From the NCBI GenBank assembly GCA_047630355.1, contig JBLHXN010000108.1:1-11523 (forward strand): DNA of 11,523 bases. The letters run 5' to 3'. The position numbers and the translations under genes are program-made. Positions 1 through 6,869 of this stretch are shown here, piece after piece (the stretch's first letter is position 1; each line of letters begins with the position of its first letter). The notes under the pieces were generated by a model. That model worked only from the letters and a program-made list of their open reading frames with translations, was not told the DNA's origin and searched no databases. Origin of the DNA: JANQUM01 sp047630355. GTDB taxonomy: Bacteria > Bacteroidota > Bacteroidia > Cytophagales > Spirosomataceae.

Positions 1-785
1 CTAAATACATTTTGCAAAGTCTTTCGTAAAGAACTCATTGCTACAACAAATCCAATTTCTGCCTCTGGGTATTTAATTTTATATGCTTTTATTAGATTGA
101 TTTCTTGAATTTCATTGTCACTAAAATCATCCATATTAGTGACAGAAACATCAGAGCTTAGCAGTTTTATTAAATATGTAGCGAGAATTGTTTTTCCTGT
201 TCCAGCACTTCCTTTAATGAAAATTTTATTAGATTTTTTCTCTGTTAGAGCTTCAATAATTTCTAAAACAGAATTATATTGGTCTTCATTGAGTGATTTG
301 TATGGAGAGTATTTAAATAGCTCTGTGTTTTCAATTTCTTCTAAAGATTTACTGACAATCTTATTCTCAATTAGTTTGCCCCAAATATCTTTGAATAGGT
401 TTTTATATAGGTCTTGTTGGTAATAACTATGATTGATTAATCCGTGATTTCCGTTTTGTAATTCATAAGTACCTTCTGAAGAAATGTATTGAATCAATTT
501 TGATTCGATATCAAGCGTGGCAGATTTATTGAATTTATCAGAACCAATTATTGAAATTTGATTGAAAGCATTTGCTTTTTTAGAATTTGCTAAATGATTT
601 TTTATTCTGTTTGAAAAGTTAGTAGATTCACCAACGTAAGCAACTTTTTTTGCCTCATTTTGTATAAAATAGACTAAAGGCCACTGGTTTTTTACCCATA
701 TATTTTGATTGATTTCCTTTAGAGATTTTTTGTTAAAGTCATAACGTTCAGAAACTTCTACAGATAAGTCGAAGGGCAAATTCAT
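1..785 (-). CDS. GIY-YIG nuclease / DUF2075 P-loop helicase fusion, C-terminus beyond the window
   Basis: I translated the minus strand from the ATG at 785; the frame stays open to base 1, giving about 261 residues of a longer protein. The N-terminal part is a GIY-YIG endonuclease domain: VYF at 38-40 and AYVGE at 49-53 form the two signature strands, R60 (NRIKNH) is the expected catalytic arginine, and E94 (IESKLI) the expected metal-binding glutamate. After a linker, SLNEDQY and a Walker A motif GSAGTGKT (192-199) begin a DUF2075-type P-loop NTPase/helicase domain, of which only the first part is present. From family knowledge this pairs a DNA-cutting domain with a superfamily-1-like motor. 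The ATG overlaps the stop of the upstream MazG-like gene (ATGA), so the two are probably translationally coupled. The gene is markedly AT-rich, suggesting transfer. A role in phage defence is inference. Domain calls come from motifs, not a profile search. Confidence 0.8.
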   Translation of the reverse strand, partial: MNLPFDLSVEVSERYDFNKKSLKEINQNIWVKNQWPLVYFIQNEAKKVAYVGESTNFSNRIKNHLANSKKANAFNQISIIGSDKFNKSATLDIESKLIQYISSEGTYELQNGNHGLINHSYYQQDLYKNLFKDIWGKLIENKIVSKSLEEIENTELFKYSPYKSLNEDQYNSVLEIIEALTEKKSNKIFIKGSAGTGKTILATYLIKLLSSDVSVTNMDDFSDNEIQEINLIKAYKIKYPEAEIGFVVAMSSLRKTLQNVF

Positions 786-1111
786 AATTTAGTATACTTC
801 TTGGCAGTTCCCTTTGCTTTTTCTGTCGGATATTTTTCTCCATTTTTTTTGATTTTATCGAGTAATATATCTTTGACATTAAATCCATATTTTTCAGCTA
901 ACAGAAGAGAGTAAGCAAGAACATCAGCTAATTCCTCTTTTACCTTTTCTATATCTGCTTCTTCATGAGATTTCCATAAGAAGTTCTCTAAAAGTTCACC
1001 TGCTTCAATATTGAGAGCAATAGCCAGGTCTTTAGGATTGTGAAACTGTTCCCAGTCTCTTTCATTTCTGAATTTAATCAGAGCTTCAGTCATTTCTTTT
1101 ATGTCACTCAT
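782..1111 (-). CDS. MazG-like nucleotide pyrophosphohydrolase
   Basis: This is a complete 109-residue all-alpha NTP pyrophosphohydrolase of the MazG/RS21-C6 (dCTPase-like) group. Such enzymes cleave (d)NTPs to the monophosphate and pyrophosphate with Mg2+ in the cytoplasm. The metal-binding signature is present: E36-x-x-E39 (IEAGELLE) and E60-x-x-D63 (EELADVLAY). The C-terminal KYPTEKAKGTAKKYTKL is the usual ending of this small subfamily, so the length looks full. The ATG at 1111 is the only sensible start. Its stop TGA shares three bases with the ATG of the GIY-YIG/DUF2075 gene (ATGA, 782-785), a classic coupling arrangement. A perfect palindrome lies 29 bases upstream of the start codon. 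Family members sanitise nucleotide pools; in this pairing the enzyme could instead deplete or modify pools during phage attack, which is inference. Confidence 0.9.
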   Translation of the reverse strand: MSDIKEMTEALIKFRNERDWEQFHNPKDLAIALNIEAGELLENFLWKSHEEADIEKVKEELADVLAYSLLLAEKYGFNVKDILLDKIKKNGEKYPTEKAKGTAKKYTKL

Positions 1112-1140
1112 ATTTAGTTTTTCTTAATGAAACACAACGA

Positions 1141-1168
1141 GCAGGTTAGTGTAATTACACTAACCTGC
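1141..1168. repeat. Perfect 28-bp palindrome upstream of the MazG-like gene
   Basis: The arm GCAGGTTAGTGTAA is followed directly by its exact reverse complement, with no mismatch and no spacer. As RNA it would form a 12-bp stem with an AATT loop. It lies 29 bases before the MazG-like ATG and 90 bases after the end of the decayed membrane-protein gene. It could be an operator for a dimeric repressor, or a terminator closing the minus-strand core block. The minus-strand bases after it (TCGTTGTGTTTC) are only moderately U-rich, so neither reading is secure. Confidence 0.85.
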
Positions 1169-1257
1169 CATACATGAGTTTAAATTTAGTTTGAAAGTAT
1201 GTTAATCCAAAAGGTTTCTACTCCAATAATTTTAGCAATGCTATGACATCATAACCT

Positions 1258-1637
1258 TTAAAACGCATTCTCAAGCCACACCTTCCACGGAATAACAAAA
1301 GGTAAAATAACCACTCAAATTAGAAAGAAGCGAGCCATGCCGTTTGGATAAGGTTTAGCGTTTCTGAGGGCGGGAAGGTCAACTACCAATAACCAAGTGC
1401 CTTTGTAAATGAGTTGCAATAATAGAACCGGAGAAAAAGTAATGGGTTTCCACAACCCAAGAATGGATAGAATGGTAATTCCCAGTCATAGGCATCCAAC
1501 TAATCGCACCATTTCGGTATCTGGATAGGCATTCTGAAAAACGGTGATGATTGCCCGTTTTGGATAAAAATGGACGTGATGCTGATCCACCCCGCAACGA
1601 TAATATTAGCGACGTAAATAAGTTTGAGAGCTATCAT
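1258..1637 (-). pseudogene. Decayed small four-helix inner-membrane protein
   Basis: No single reading frame covers this stretch, but two frames join into a coherent hydrophobic protein of about 126 residues. It opens MIALKLIYVANIIVAGWISI from the ATG at 1637. After FIQNG it must shift frame, best explained by one lost G in the GGG at 1554-1556; adding a G gives GAIITVFQNAYPDTE. It then reads LVGCL, a TGA (1486-1488), LGITILSILGLWKPITF, LLLQLIYKGTWLLVV, GMARFFLI, a TGA (1315-1317) and VVILPFVIPWKVWLENAF, ending at TAA 1258-1260. About four membrane helices are visible. Both TGA codons sit where Trp would fit, consistent with TGG to TGA changes. The ATG overlaps the stop of the upstream lipoprotein gene (TGATG), so it was the next gene of that operon. 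I recall similar small Bacteroidota membrane proteins but no function. Confidence 0.75.
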
Positions 1638-2599
1638 CAGTTTTTGTTTCTGAAAGTTAGGTTATCTAACTCTTGTTGAATGTTGGCTTCGGTGGTCGGG
1701 GTAACGTTAATTTCGACGGTTTGATTTTTGCTTATCGTCAGGTCTTTAAATTCGGCGAAGAACTCGTCTTCTTCCGTTTTTGCGAAAGCCAACACCCTTA
1801 CTTTTTTCCCAATTGGTACGGGGAAAGTTTTACTGGTGGTGATATTCATGATAGAATTGAAATCATAGAAAAACAGATAGACCCGCATTTGTTCCAAAGA
1901 AGGTTCGGCGGAATTAAAAGTAAGCTCAGTTGTCTCCTGATCTGAGTTCATGAATTTGTCAATATTCCACCACCCCAAACTTGATGGGAATATAACATAA
2001 CCGGGTGTTCTTTCATTAGGCCCGGGTCTTCCATCGGAGATAAATATATTTCTTCCTTGGTTTGTGGTATCGATAGAAACCCAGTTTATAGGCGTAGTAT
2101 CGGATTCGAGCGTAAACAGACGCATATTGAAGTCAGGCTCTGATGTGACCTTGTCTATTGAGAAGCCGGATGAAGACAATGGTTATTTATCTTTAGTGGC
2201 GTTTATGTAAAAAGACCCAGCGGTTTCTAAAAGCCTCCTGTTTGAAACGGTCTGTAGATTGTTGAGGATAAAATCTTTGGGAGTCAACACTTCAATAAAC
2301 TCTACGTCAATCGGGTAATCTACGGCTTGGTTATTTGCATCCCTTAAATCTCTGGCGTACAAAAAAAGCTTTGTTCCGTACTTGCCAATAATTGGAAGGT
2401 CACTGTTGCTTTTAATGGTAGTTTGTTGGATTTCGGGTTTAAGACTTTTGAAAAAACCCGTTTCGCCGTTGGGAGTTACAAACTTTACCCTTTCTTCTTT
2501 TGGAGGTTGTACCAAACTTGGGTCAAATTTTTGTAAACGTTCTTTCGAGCAGGCTATTATAGCGGTAACAAAAACGAGACTGTACAGTATTTTTTTCAT
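1637..2599 (-). pseudogene. Secreted lipoprotein interrupted by one nonsense codon
   Basis: Two open segments, 2183-2599 (138 residues) and 1637-2179, lie in the same frame and are separated only by a TAA at 2183-2185. The reading runs INATKDK-stop-PLSSSGFSIDKV, so a single CAA to TAA change is the simplest explanation; repaired, the protein would be about 320 residues. The N-terminus MKKILYSLVFVTAIIAC is a lipoprotein signal with Cys17 as the probable lipidated residue. The rest looks like a beta-rich exported protein, including an LGWWNIDKF segment resembling a motif I recall from secreted Bacteroidota proteins. It begins 12 bases after the barrel-protein gene and ends in a TGATG overlap with the membrane-protein remnant, so the three formed one envelope operon. 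Without the C-terminal half the 138-residue product is probably non-functional. Two separate proteins are possible but unlikely, because the second segment has no ATG start or signal peptide. Confidence 0.75.
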
Positions 2600-2611
2600 C
2601 TGATTAGTACT

Positions 2612-3178
2612 TTAAAGACCCGGACAACTGTTTCGTCGATTCCATTTTATGCCAAAAGGCGAGACCATTACGCCAAATTTGATAGTCCCTTCGTTCGCAA
2701 GGGCATTATACGAAAACTCCCCAAAAGTTCGGAAAGCTATCGACCCGTGCGAAACCCCGACTCCGACCGTCGGTATGAGATTGGTTTCTTTCAAGTTTGA
2801 CGAAGTGGGGGCGTAATTTAACCAATGGTTGTAATATCCACCCGCAAAACCGTACGTACGAAAGCGGATCAGTTCGGTTTTCAACGGACCGTTTACCCGT
2901 GGCAAAACTAAGAATGAATATTGCACATTGGCTCCTGCTAACAGCTCATGAACGTCATTGAAACCCGGAAAGTAAGAAACGTTCTGAACTACGCTTACTC
3001 GTGGAGTCAAGTGCAGTTCTGAACGCAACCCAATACCGACGCCGCTCAAAGGCAAATTATAACTTGCTTCTAAACCGTAAAACGGATTCAGTTGACTTTT
3101 AGCAGTCAGTGAACTTATCAGCAGCAGCAGAAAAATGGAAACTAACCTGAAAGGTTTTCTCTGTAAAGGTTCATGCAT
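2612..3178 (-). CDS. Predicted outer-membrane beta-barrel protein
   Basis: This is a 188-residue exported protein of unknown function. A cationic start (MHEPLQRKPFRLV) and hydrophobic core (SIFLLLLISSLTA) form a signal peptide with likely cleavage near AKS-Q29. The mature part has the alternating aromatic, glycine-rich pattern of small outer-membrane barrels (FYGLEASYNL, GVGIGLRSEL, YGFAGGYYNHW, FGEFSYNAL, IKFGVMVSPFGIKW). It lacks the usual C-terminal aromatic residue, ending NSCPGL. It lies 38 bases after hemB and 12 bases before the interrupted lipoprotein gene, so it is probably co-transcribed with the latter and may have partnered with it in the outer membrane. It is the only one of the three envelope genes that is still intact. 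Confidence 0.65.
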   Translation of the reverse strand: MHEPLQRKPFRLVSIFLLLLISSLTAKSQLNPFYGLEASYNLPLSGVGIGLRSELHLTPRVSVVQNVSYFPGFNDVHELLAGANVQYSFLVLPRVNGPLKTELIRFRTYGFAGGYYNHWLNYAPTSSNLKETNLIPTVGVGVSHGSIAFRTFGEFSYNALANEGTIKFGVMVSPFGIKWNRRNSCPGL

Positions 3179-3216
3179 TGATAACCTGTAAGTGAATAGT
3201 TTTGCGAATCATCATC

Positions 3217-4194
3217 TTAGCCGTTGAGTAACGCCGCCGCTTCCTTTGCAAAGTAGGTAAGAATTATACTTGCTCCGGCACGTTTCATGCTCAGTAGCAT
3301 TTCGAGCATCGCCTTATCACCGTCAATCCAACCGTTTTGAGCGGCGGCTTTTAGCATGGCGTATTCTCCCGAAACGTTGTAAGCGGTTATCGGAATCGGG
3401 AAAGCTTCGTTCATCGCCCGGATAACGTCCAGATAACTCAAGGCGGGTTTTACCATCAGCATATCGGCTCCTTCTTCGTAATCTAATTGCCCTTCTACGA
3501 GGGCTTCGGCTACGTTGGCGGGATTCATTTGATAAGTTTTCTTGTCGCCAAATTTCGGAGCGGATTCCAACGCATCCCGGAATGGTCCGTAAAACGCCGA
3601 AGCGTATTTGGCGGTGTAAGACATAATATTAACATCGGAGAAACCTTCGTCATCGAGCAAGTTACGAATGTACCCGACACGCCCGTCCATCATATCTGAC
3701 GGTCCGATAATGTCAACGCCCGCCCTTGCCTGAGCCAACGCCATGTTTCCTAAAATATCGAGGGTTTCATCGTTTAGGATTTTGCCATCTTCCACAATTC
3801 CGTCGTGCCCGTCGCTGCTGTATGGGTCCATTGCCACATCAGTCATCAGAGCAATTTCTGGAAACTTGGACTTGATTTCGGCGAGTGTTTTTATGTAAAA
3901 AGTATCAGGATTAGCACTTTCTGTGGCGAATTGATCTTTTTGTGATTCGGGGTAATTCGGGAAAAGGCAAATGGACTTAATACCCATTGCTGCCACTTCG
4001 CCCACTTCTTTCATCAGTGTATCGGGAGAATAGCGGTAAATGCCCGGCATTGACTTAATCGGGATTTTTACATCTTGTCCTTCCTGCACAAACATCGGAA
4101 AGATGAAATCATTCACCGATAAAGTATTTTCGGCGGTTAAATCACGGATAGCGGCAGATTTGCGGTTGCGGCGGGGACGACGGGTCAAAAACAT
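3217..4194 (-). CDS. hemB: Delta-aminolevulinic acid dehydratase (porphobilinogen synthase)
   Basis: HemB condenses two 5-aminolevulinate molecules to porphobilinogen in the cytoplasm, an early step of haem synthesis. The 325-residue length and full-span motifs match the family: FPMFVQEG near the N-terminus, GPSDMMDGRVGYIR (164-177), and the two Schiff-base lysines at K196 (SYTAKYASAFYGPFR) and K249 (MLMVKPALSYLD), followed by YNVSGEYAM. The metal-site segment reads DVAMDPYSSDGHDG (119-132). It has aspartates instead of the three cysteines of zinc enzymes, so this is the cysteine-free type that from family knowledge relies on Mg2+. The start at 4194 gives MFLTRRPRRNR, a normal family N-terminus. 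An 89-base gap separates it from the LON-domain gene and holds a possible promoter of its own. Confidence 0.96.
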   Translation of the reverse strand: MFLTRRPRRNRKSAAIRDLTAENTLSVNDFIFPMFVQEGQDVKIPIKSMPGIYRYSPDTLMKEVGEVAAMGIKSICLFPNYPESQKDQFATESANPDTFYIKTLAEIKSKFPEIALMTDVAMDPYSSDGHDGIVEDGKILNDETLDILGNMALAQARAGVDIIGPSDMMDGRVGYIRNLLDDEGFSDVNIMSYTAKYASAFYGPFRDALESAPKFGDKKTYQMNPANVAEALVEGQLDYEEGADMLMVKPALSYLDVIRAMNEAFPIPITAYNVSGEYAMLKAAAQNGWIDGDKAMLEMLLSMKRAGASIILTYFAKEAAALLNG

Positions 4195-4234
4195 AGGATT
4201 TATGGTAGAAAATGCGTTCGTGGAAAAGTAAACC

Positions 4235-4242
4235 CAAAATTA
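4235..4242 (-). promoter_or_regulatory. Possible Bacteroidota -7 box upstream of hemB
   Basis: On the minus strand the bases read TAATTTTG, an exact match to the Bacteroidota consensus TAnnTTTG, about 40 bases before the hemB ATG. No good TTTG -33 box sits at the usual distance; the nearest T-rich stretch is TTTTTTAGG. An octamer with two free positions occurs often by chance, so this is tentative. Confidence 0.3.
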
Positions 4243-4283
4243 ACTACCTCAGTTTTCCTAAAAAATGATTTGTCTGTAGAATT

Positions 4284-4913
4284 TCAAAAATTAATCGGGT
4301 CGATGTTTTTAAAGTGACCGTTCATCGCAATTATATCCCTCGTCCGTTCTATTTCTTTGATGACTGGCATCGTGCTTTTGAGGTGTTGAATAAGAAATTG
4401 CTGCCTTTCCTCTTCCGAGGCGATGGTCAATAATTTATATTCTTCAGCCGGAGATAGCCCAATTTTATGAGCAACCCGATAACTGAACGGCTGATATTCG
4501 TGCGTTAAAAAATCAACGTTTAGTTTCAGAACCTGGTAAAACTCTTCGGTAAGGCTTAAGAGTTTCGGGTTTAAGAAATCGTTTAATCCGTCTGATTCGA
4601 TGAATTCCACGTCGCCTCCGGCGTAAAGCTTGTCGGGCATGGGGTTCTGAAAGTCCATAATCCTAAATATCCGAACGCCCATCGTTTTGATATCCATGCG
4701 GTTATCTTCGTAACGCTTGGATAGTTGCACCACCTTTACTTCGGTGCCGTAACCTTTTATTTTATTGTCAATGAATGTCGGGATTCCAAAGGTAGTACCA
4801 TTTTCGACACACTCACTTATCAACTGCCGATAGCGGGGCTCAAAGACGTGTAAATTGAGACTTTCGTGTGGGTAGACTACGAGTGTCAACGGAAAAAAAG
4901 GAAGTGGTTGCAT
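4284..4913 (-). CDS. Stand-alone LON substrate-binding-domain protein
   Basis: This is a 209-residue cytoplasmic protein consisting of the N-terminal LON/PUA-like domain only, without the ATPase and protease parts of Lon. The diagnostic start is visible: FFPL (6-9), P15 and the HVFEPRYRQLI block (22-32), followed by FGIPTF and a GTEVKVVQL strand. The second half is helical (EFYQVLKLNVDFL, EEERQQFLIQHLK) as in related proteins. Free LON-domain proteins are common in Bacteroidota; a role in substrate recognition or proteostasis is assumed from the domain, and the partner is unknown. It lies 62 bases after gldH in the same direction. There is no signal peptide, and the start at 4913 places the conserved FPL motif near the N-terminus as expected. 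Confidence 0.85.
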   Translation of the reverse strand: MQPLPFFPLTLVVYPHESLNLHVFEPRYRQLISECVENGTTFGIPTFIDNKIKGYGTEVKVVQLSKRYEDNRMDIKTMGVRIFRIMDFQNPMPDKLYAGGDVEFIESDGLNDFLNPKLLSLTEEFYQVLKLNVDFLTHEYQPFSYRVAHKIGLSPAEEYKLLTIASEEERQQFLIQHLKSTMPVIKEIERTRDIIAMNGHFKNIDPINF

Positions 4914-4975
4914 TAGGGCGGCTATTGATTTACGCTATATCGTTTTCGAATACAGGCACAACTTTAGGGTACTTG

Positions 4976-5467
4976 CTATTGTTTTGAATAAACCGGCTCA
5001 ATGGAAACACCGACAGACATTACCCCCAAAAGAGGGTCTTGTCGCATATTTTGCTCGACGCTGAAAGTGTATTCTCCTACCTTTGGGAAACGGTAATTAC
5101 TCAGCGATTTGATTTTGAATTTGTGATCAAAAATATCTCCCAAGCCACTTCCGAACGGTTTTCCGGTTTTGACATCGAAGAGGATTAATTCGTCCATACT
5201 TTTATTCATAACCTTGCTCGTAGAATCTGTTAGAGACCGCTTAATGTAAAGGTTGTAAAACGGATAAATGGTAGCATTCCGAATGAGGTAATAAAAATCA
5301 TAGGATTTACCGGCGTCGGCAATCGTGAACGTAAAACTCTGCGTGCTGTCAACAGGCCACGCATTGTCTTTGAGGTCATTTATTGCCTTGAAGTCATTTC
5401 TAGGTGTACAGTAAGAAAGTGCCAAAGCAACAAAAAGTAAGCTTAAACAAACTGCCGTTTTTTGCAT
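4976..5467 (-). CDS. gldH: Gliding-motility lipoprotein GldH
   Basis: This is a 163-residue lipoprotein matching the GldH family. In Flavobacterium johnsoniae GldH is required for surface gliding and is linked to the type IX secretion apparatus. The signal MQKTAVCLSLLFVALALSYC ends at the lipobox cysteine C20; the preceding Tyr is slightly unusual. Family features follow: a WPVDSTQSFTFTI strand, YYLIRNATIYPFYNLYI (the YxLIRNxxxYPYxNL core), LFDVKTGKPFGSGLGDIFDHKF, and YRFPKVGEYTFSVEQNMRQDPLLGVMSVGVSIE at the C-terminus. The position directly after a RicT/PSP1 gene is the arrangement I recall across Bacteroidota, which supports the call. Whether this organism glides cannot be decided here, since only this component is in view. 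Confidence 0.85.
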   Translation of the reverse strand: MQKTAVCLSLLFVALALSYCTPRNDFKAINDLKDNAWPVDSTQSFTFTIADAGKSYDFYYLIRNATIYPFYNLYIKRSLTDSTSKVMNKSMDELILFDVKTGKPFGSGLGDIFDHKFKIKSLSNYRFPKVGEYTFSVEQNMRQDPLLGVMSVGVSIEPVYSKQ

Positions 5468-5497
5468 AAAAATTTAATTTCCTTGAGTGACTAAATA

Positions 5498-5531
5498 ATA
5501 ACTCCGACTAGCTCAAGCAAGACGAAGTTAT
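5498..5531 (-). other. Imperfect hairpin between ricT and gldH
   Basis: In the minus-strand transcript ATAACTTCG (5531-5523) can pair with CGGAGTTAT (5506-5498), giving nine pairs with one G-U wobble and a 16-base loop. It begins about 20 bases after the ricT stop and ends about 30 bases before gldH. No clear U-run follows (TATTTAGTC), so it may be a weak terminator or a processing/stability element. The large loop also allows coincidence. Confidence 0.3.
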
Positions 5532-5550
5532 CAAGTTACCCTGTGTCTAT

Positions 5551-6759
5551 TTAGTTGTTCGGTTTGCTTCCTTTGCCCTTCGGTGAGCGGTTACGATTCC
5601 GTTTCCGGTTACGCTTTGGTTTGCTGCCTCCGGAGCCTTTATTGGCTAATCGTTTGTCGAGTTGAGCCAAATCGTTGTTTAGAGTAGTTTCGGCTACAAC
5701 TTCGTCAATGGTTACCATCTCAACAATGCTTACGGGTTTTTCGCCGCGTTTGTTCATTTCCATGATGTCAGTTACCTGCGTGCAAGGAATTGGATACCAA
5801 TTAGAATCTTTTTCGTAGCTAAACCACATCAGTCGACGGAAAATATCAGTCTTTTGTAACGTTGCCAGTCCTTTTTCGGTTTGCAATGGACGGTCAATTT
5901 TCGGGATGTCAGAAAGTGCGTCTATGTACGTTTCGAGTTCGTAATTAAGACAGCATTTCAAACGTCCGCATTGACCCGCAAGTTTTGCCGGATTAAGCGA
6001 TAAGTTTTGGTAGCGTGCCGCCGAAGTAGGAATTGGCTTGAAATCTGTGAGCCACGTTGAGCAGCAAAGTTCACGTCCACAAGAACCCAGTCCGCCAATA
6101 CGTGAGGCTTCCTGACGCAGACTTATCTGCTTCATTTCTACTCGGATTTTAAATTCTCCGGCAAGTATTTTTATCAGTTCGCGAAAATCGACTCGATCAT
6201 CCGCAGAATAGTAAAAAGTAGCTTTGGTGTTATCTGACTGAAACTCAACGTCTGATAGCTTCATTTTGAGCTTCATCTGCTGGATAAGCTCTCGGCTTCG
6301 GTACATCGTGGATAAATCCCGATTTATCGCCTGCTCGTGTTTGTGCAGGTCGCTTTCGTTTGCCACCCGAATAATTTTACGCAGGCTTTTGTCGTCTTTT
6401 ATTTTCTTCTTTATTAGTTGTAACCTTACAAGTTCACCTTGCAATGATACTGTACCAATATGATAGCCGTTAGGCATTTCACAGACCACAAAATCTCCAG
6501 TATAGAGCTCAAATTGTTTACTGTTTCTGAAGTATTCTTTATTACCGCCCTTGAATTTAATCTCAATTACGTCGTAACGCATTGAAGAGGGTAGGCTCAT
6601 ATTACCGAGCCAATCAAATGAATTTATTTTTGTACATCCGCCCGAACCGCAGCCGCCTTTGCTTTGACAACCCGATACGGCGACCTGATTCGACTCTTCG
6701 CCGGATATCACCGGACGGACGCTTCCGCACCCTCCGGTAGAACATTGTCCACATCCCAT
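5551..6759 (-). CDS. ricT: PSP1-domain iron-sulfur protein RicT
   Basis: This 402-residue cytoplasmic protein carries the PSP1 C-terminal domain of RicT/YaaT. In Bacillus subtilis RicT forms an Fe-S-containing complex with RicA and RicF that affects RNase Y-dependent RNA processing; the Bacteroidota role is less clear. Conserved parts are VIEIKFKGGNKEYF with GDFVVCEMPNGYHIGTV (63-104), a long helix, and the cysteine cluster GSCGRELCCSTWL plus QCGRLKCCLNYE (C227, C232, C233, C264, C269, C270), the expected cluster ligands. The N-terminus adds a Cys/Gly-rich stretch (C3, C6, C11, C31, C37, C42), and the C-terminus a basic tail (KPKRNRKRNRNRSPKGKGSK) that could bind nucleic acid. gldH follows after 83 bases and purD precedes by 110. 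The start at 6759 (MGCGQC) fits known Bacteroidota members. Confidence 0.9.
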   Translation of the reverse strand: MGCGQCSTGGCGSVRPVISGEESNQVAVSGCQSKGGCGSGGCTKINSFDWLGNMSLPSSMRYDVIEIKFKGGNKEYFRNSKQFELYTGDFVVCEMPNGYHIGTVSLQGELVRLQLIKKKIKDDKSLRKIIRVANESDLHKHEQAINRDLSTMYRSRELIQQMKLKMKLSDVEFQSDNTKATFYYSADDRVDFRELIKILAGEFKIRVEMKQISLRQEASRIGGLGSCGRELCCSTWLTDFKPIPTSAARYQNLSLNPAKLAGQCGRLKCCLNYELETYIDALSDIPKIDRPLQTEKGLATLQKTDIFRRLMWFSYEKDSNWYPIPCTQVTDIMEMNKRGEKPVSIVEMVTIDEVVAETTLNNDLAQLDKRLANKGSGGSKPKRNRKRNRNRSPKGKGSKPNN

Positions 6760-6787
6760 AACCTATTATGTATATTGTAAAGTCGTG

Positions 6788-6841
6788 GTTTGAGTACGTT
6801 TTTAGGACATTTTGTCCAGTTGAATTTCACTTTACTCAAAC
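6788..6841. repeat. Nested inverted repeats between purD and ricT
   Basis: An outer 9-base inverted repeat, GTTTGAGTA at 6788-6796 and TACTCAAAC at 6833-6841, encloses a tight hairpin GGACA-TTT-TGTCC at 6805-6817. Both are exact. They lie in the purD-ricT gap, 29 to 82 bases before the ricT ATG. As RNA this would be a two-level stem in the ricT leader or the purD 3' end. No U-run follows on the minus strand, so a simple terminator is not obvious; a protein-binding operator is equally possible. Confidence 0.5.
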
Positions 6842-6869
6842 GCCGGACTGTTGATTTCTAAATTCAAAT

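Noticed and set aside
115..423. A 102-residue plus-strand open frame
   Set aside because: It lies antisense to the GIY-YIG/DUF2075 gene, whose motifs are clear on the minus strand.
1315..1488. TGA codons at two Trp-like positions, hinting at TGA read as tryptophan
   Set aside because: TGA is used as a normal stop by the MazG-like gene, the lipoprotein gene and the kinase-like gene, and the same remnant also has a frameshift, so ordinary decay explains it.
1379..1597. A 72-residue minus-strand open frame
   Set aside because: It is the wrong frame over the membrane-protein remnant; the residues look random and the flanking frames carry the coherent hydrophobic sequence.
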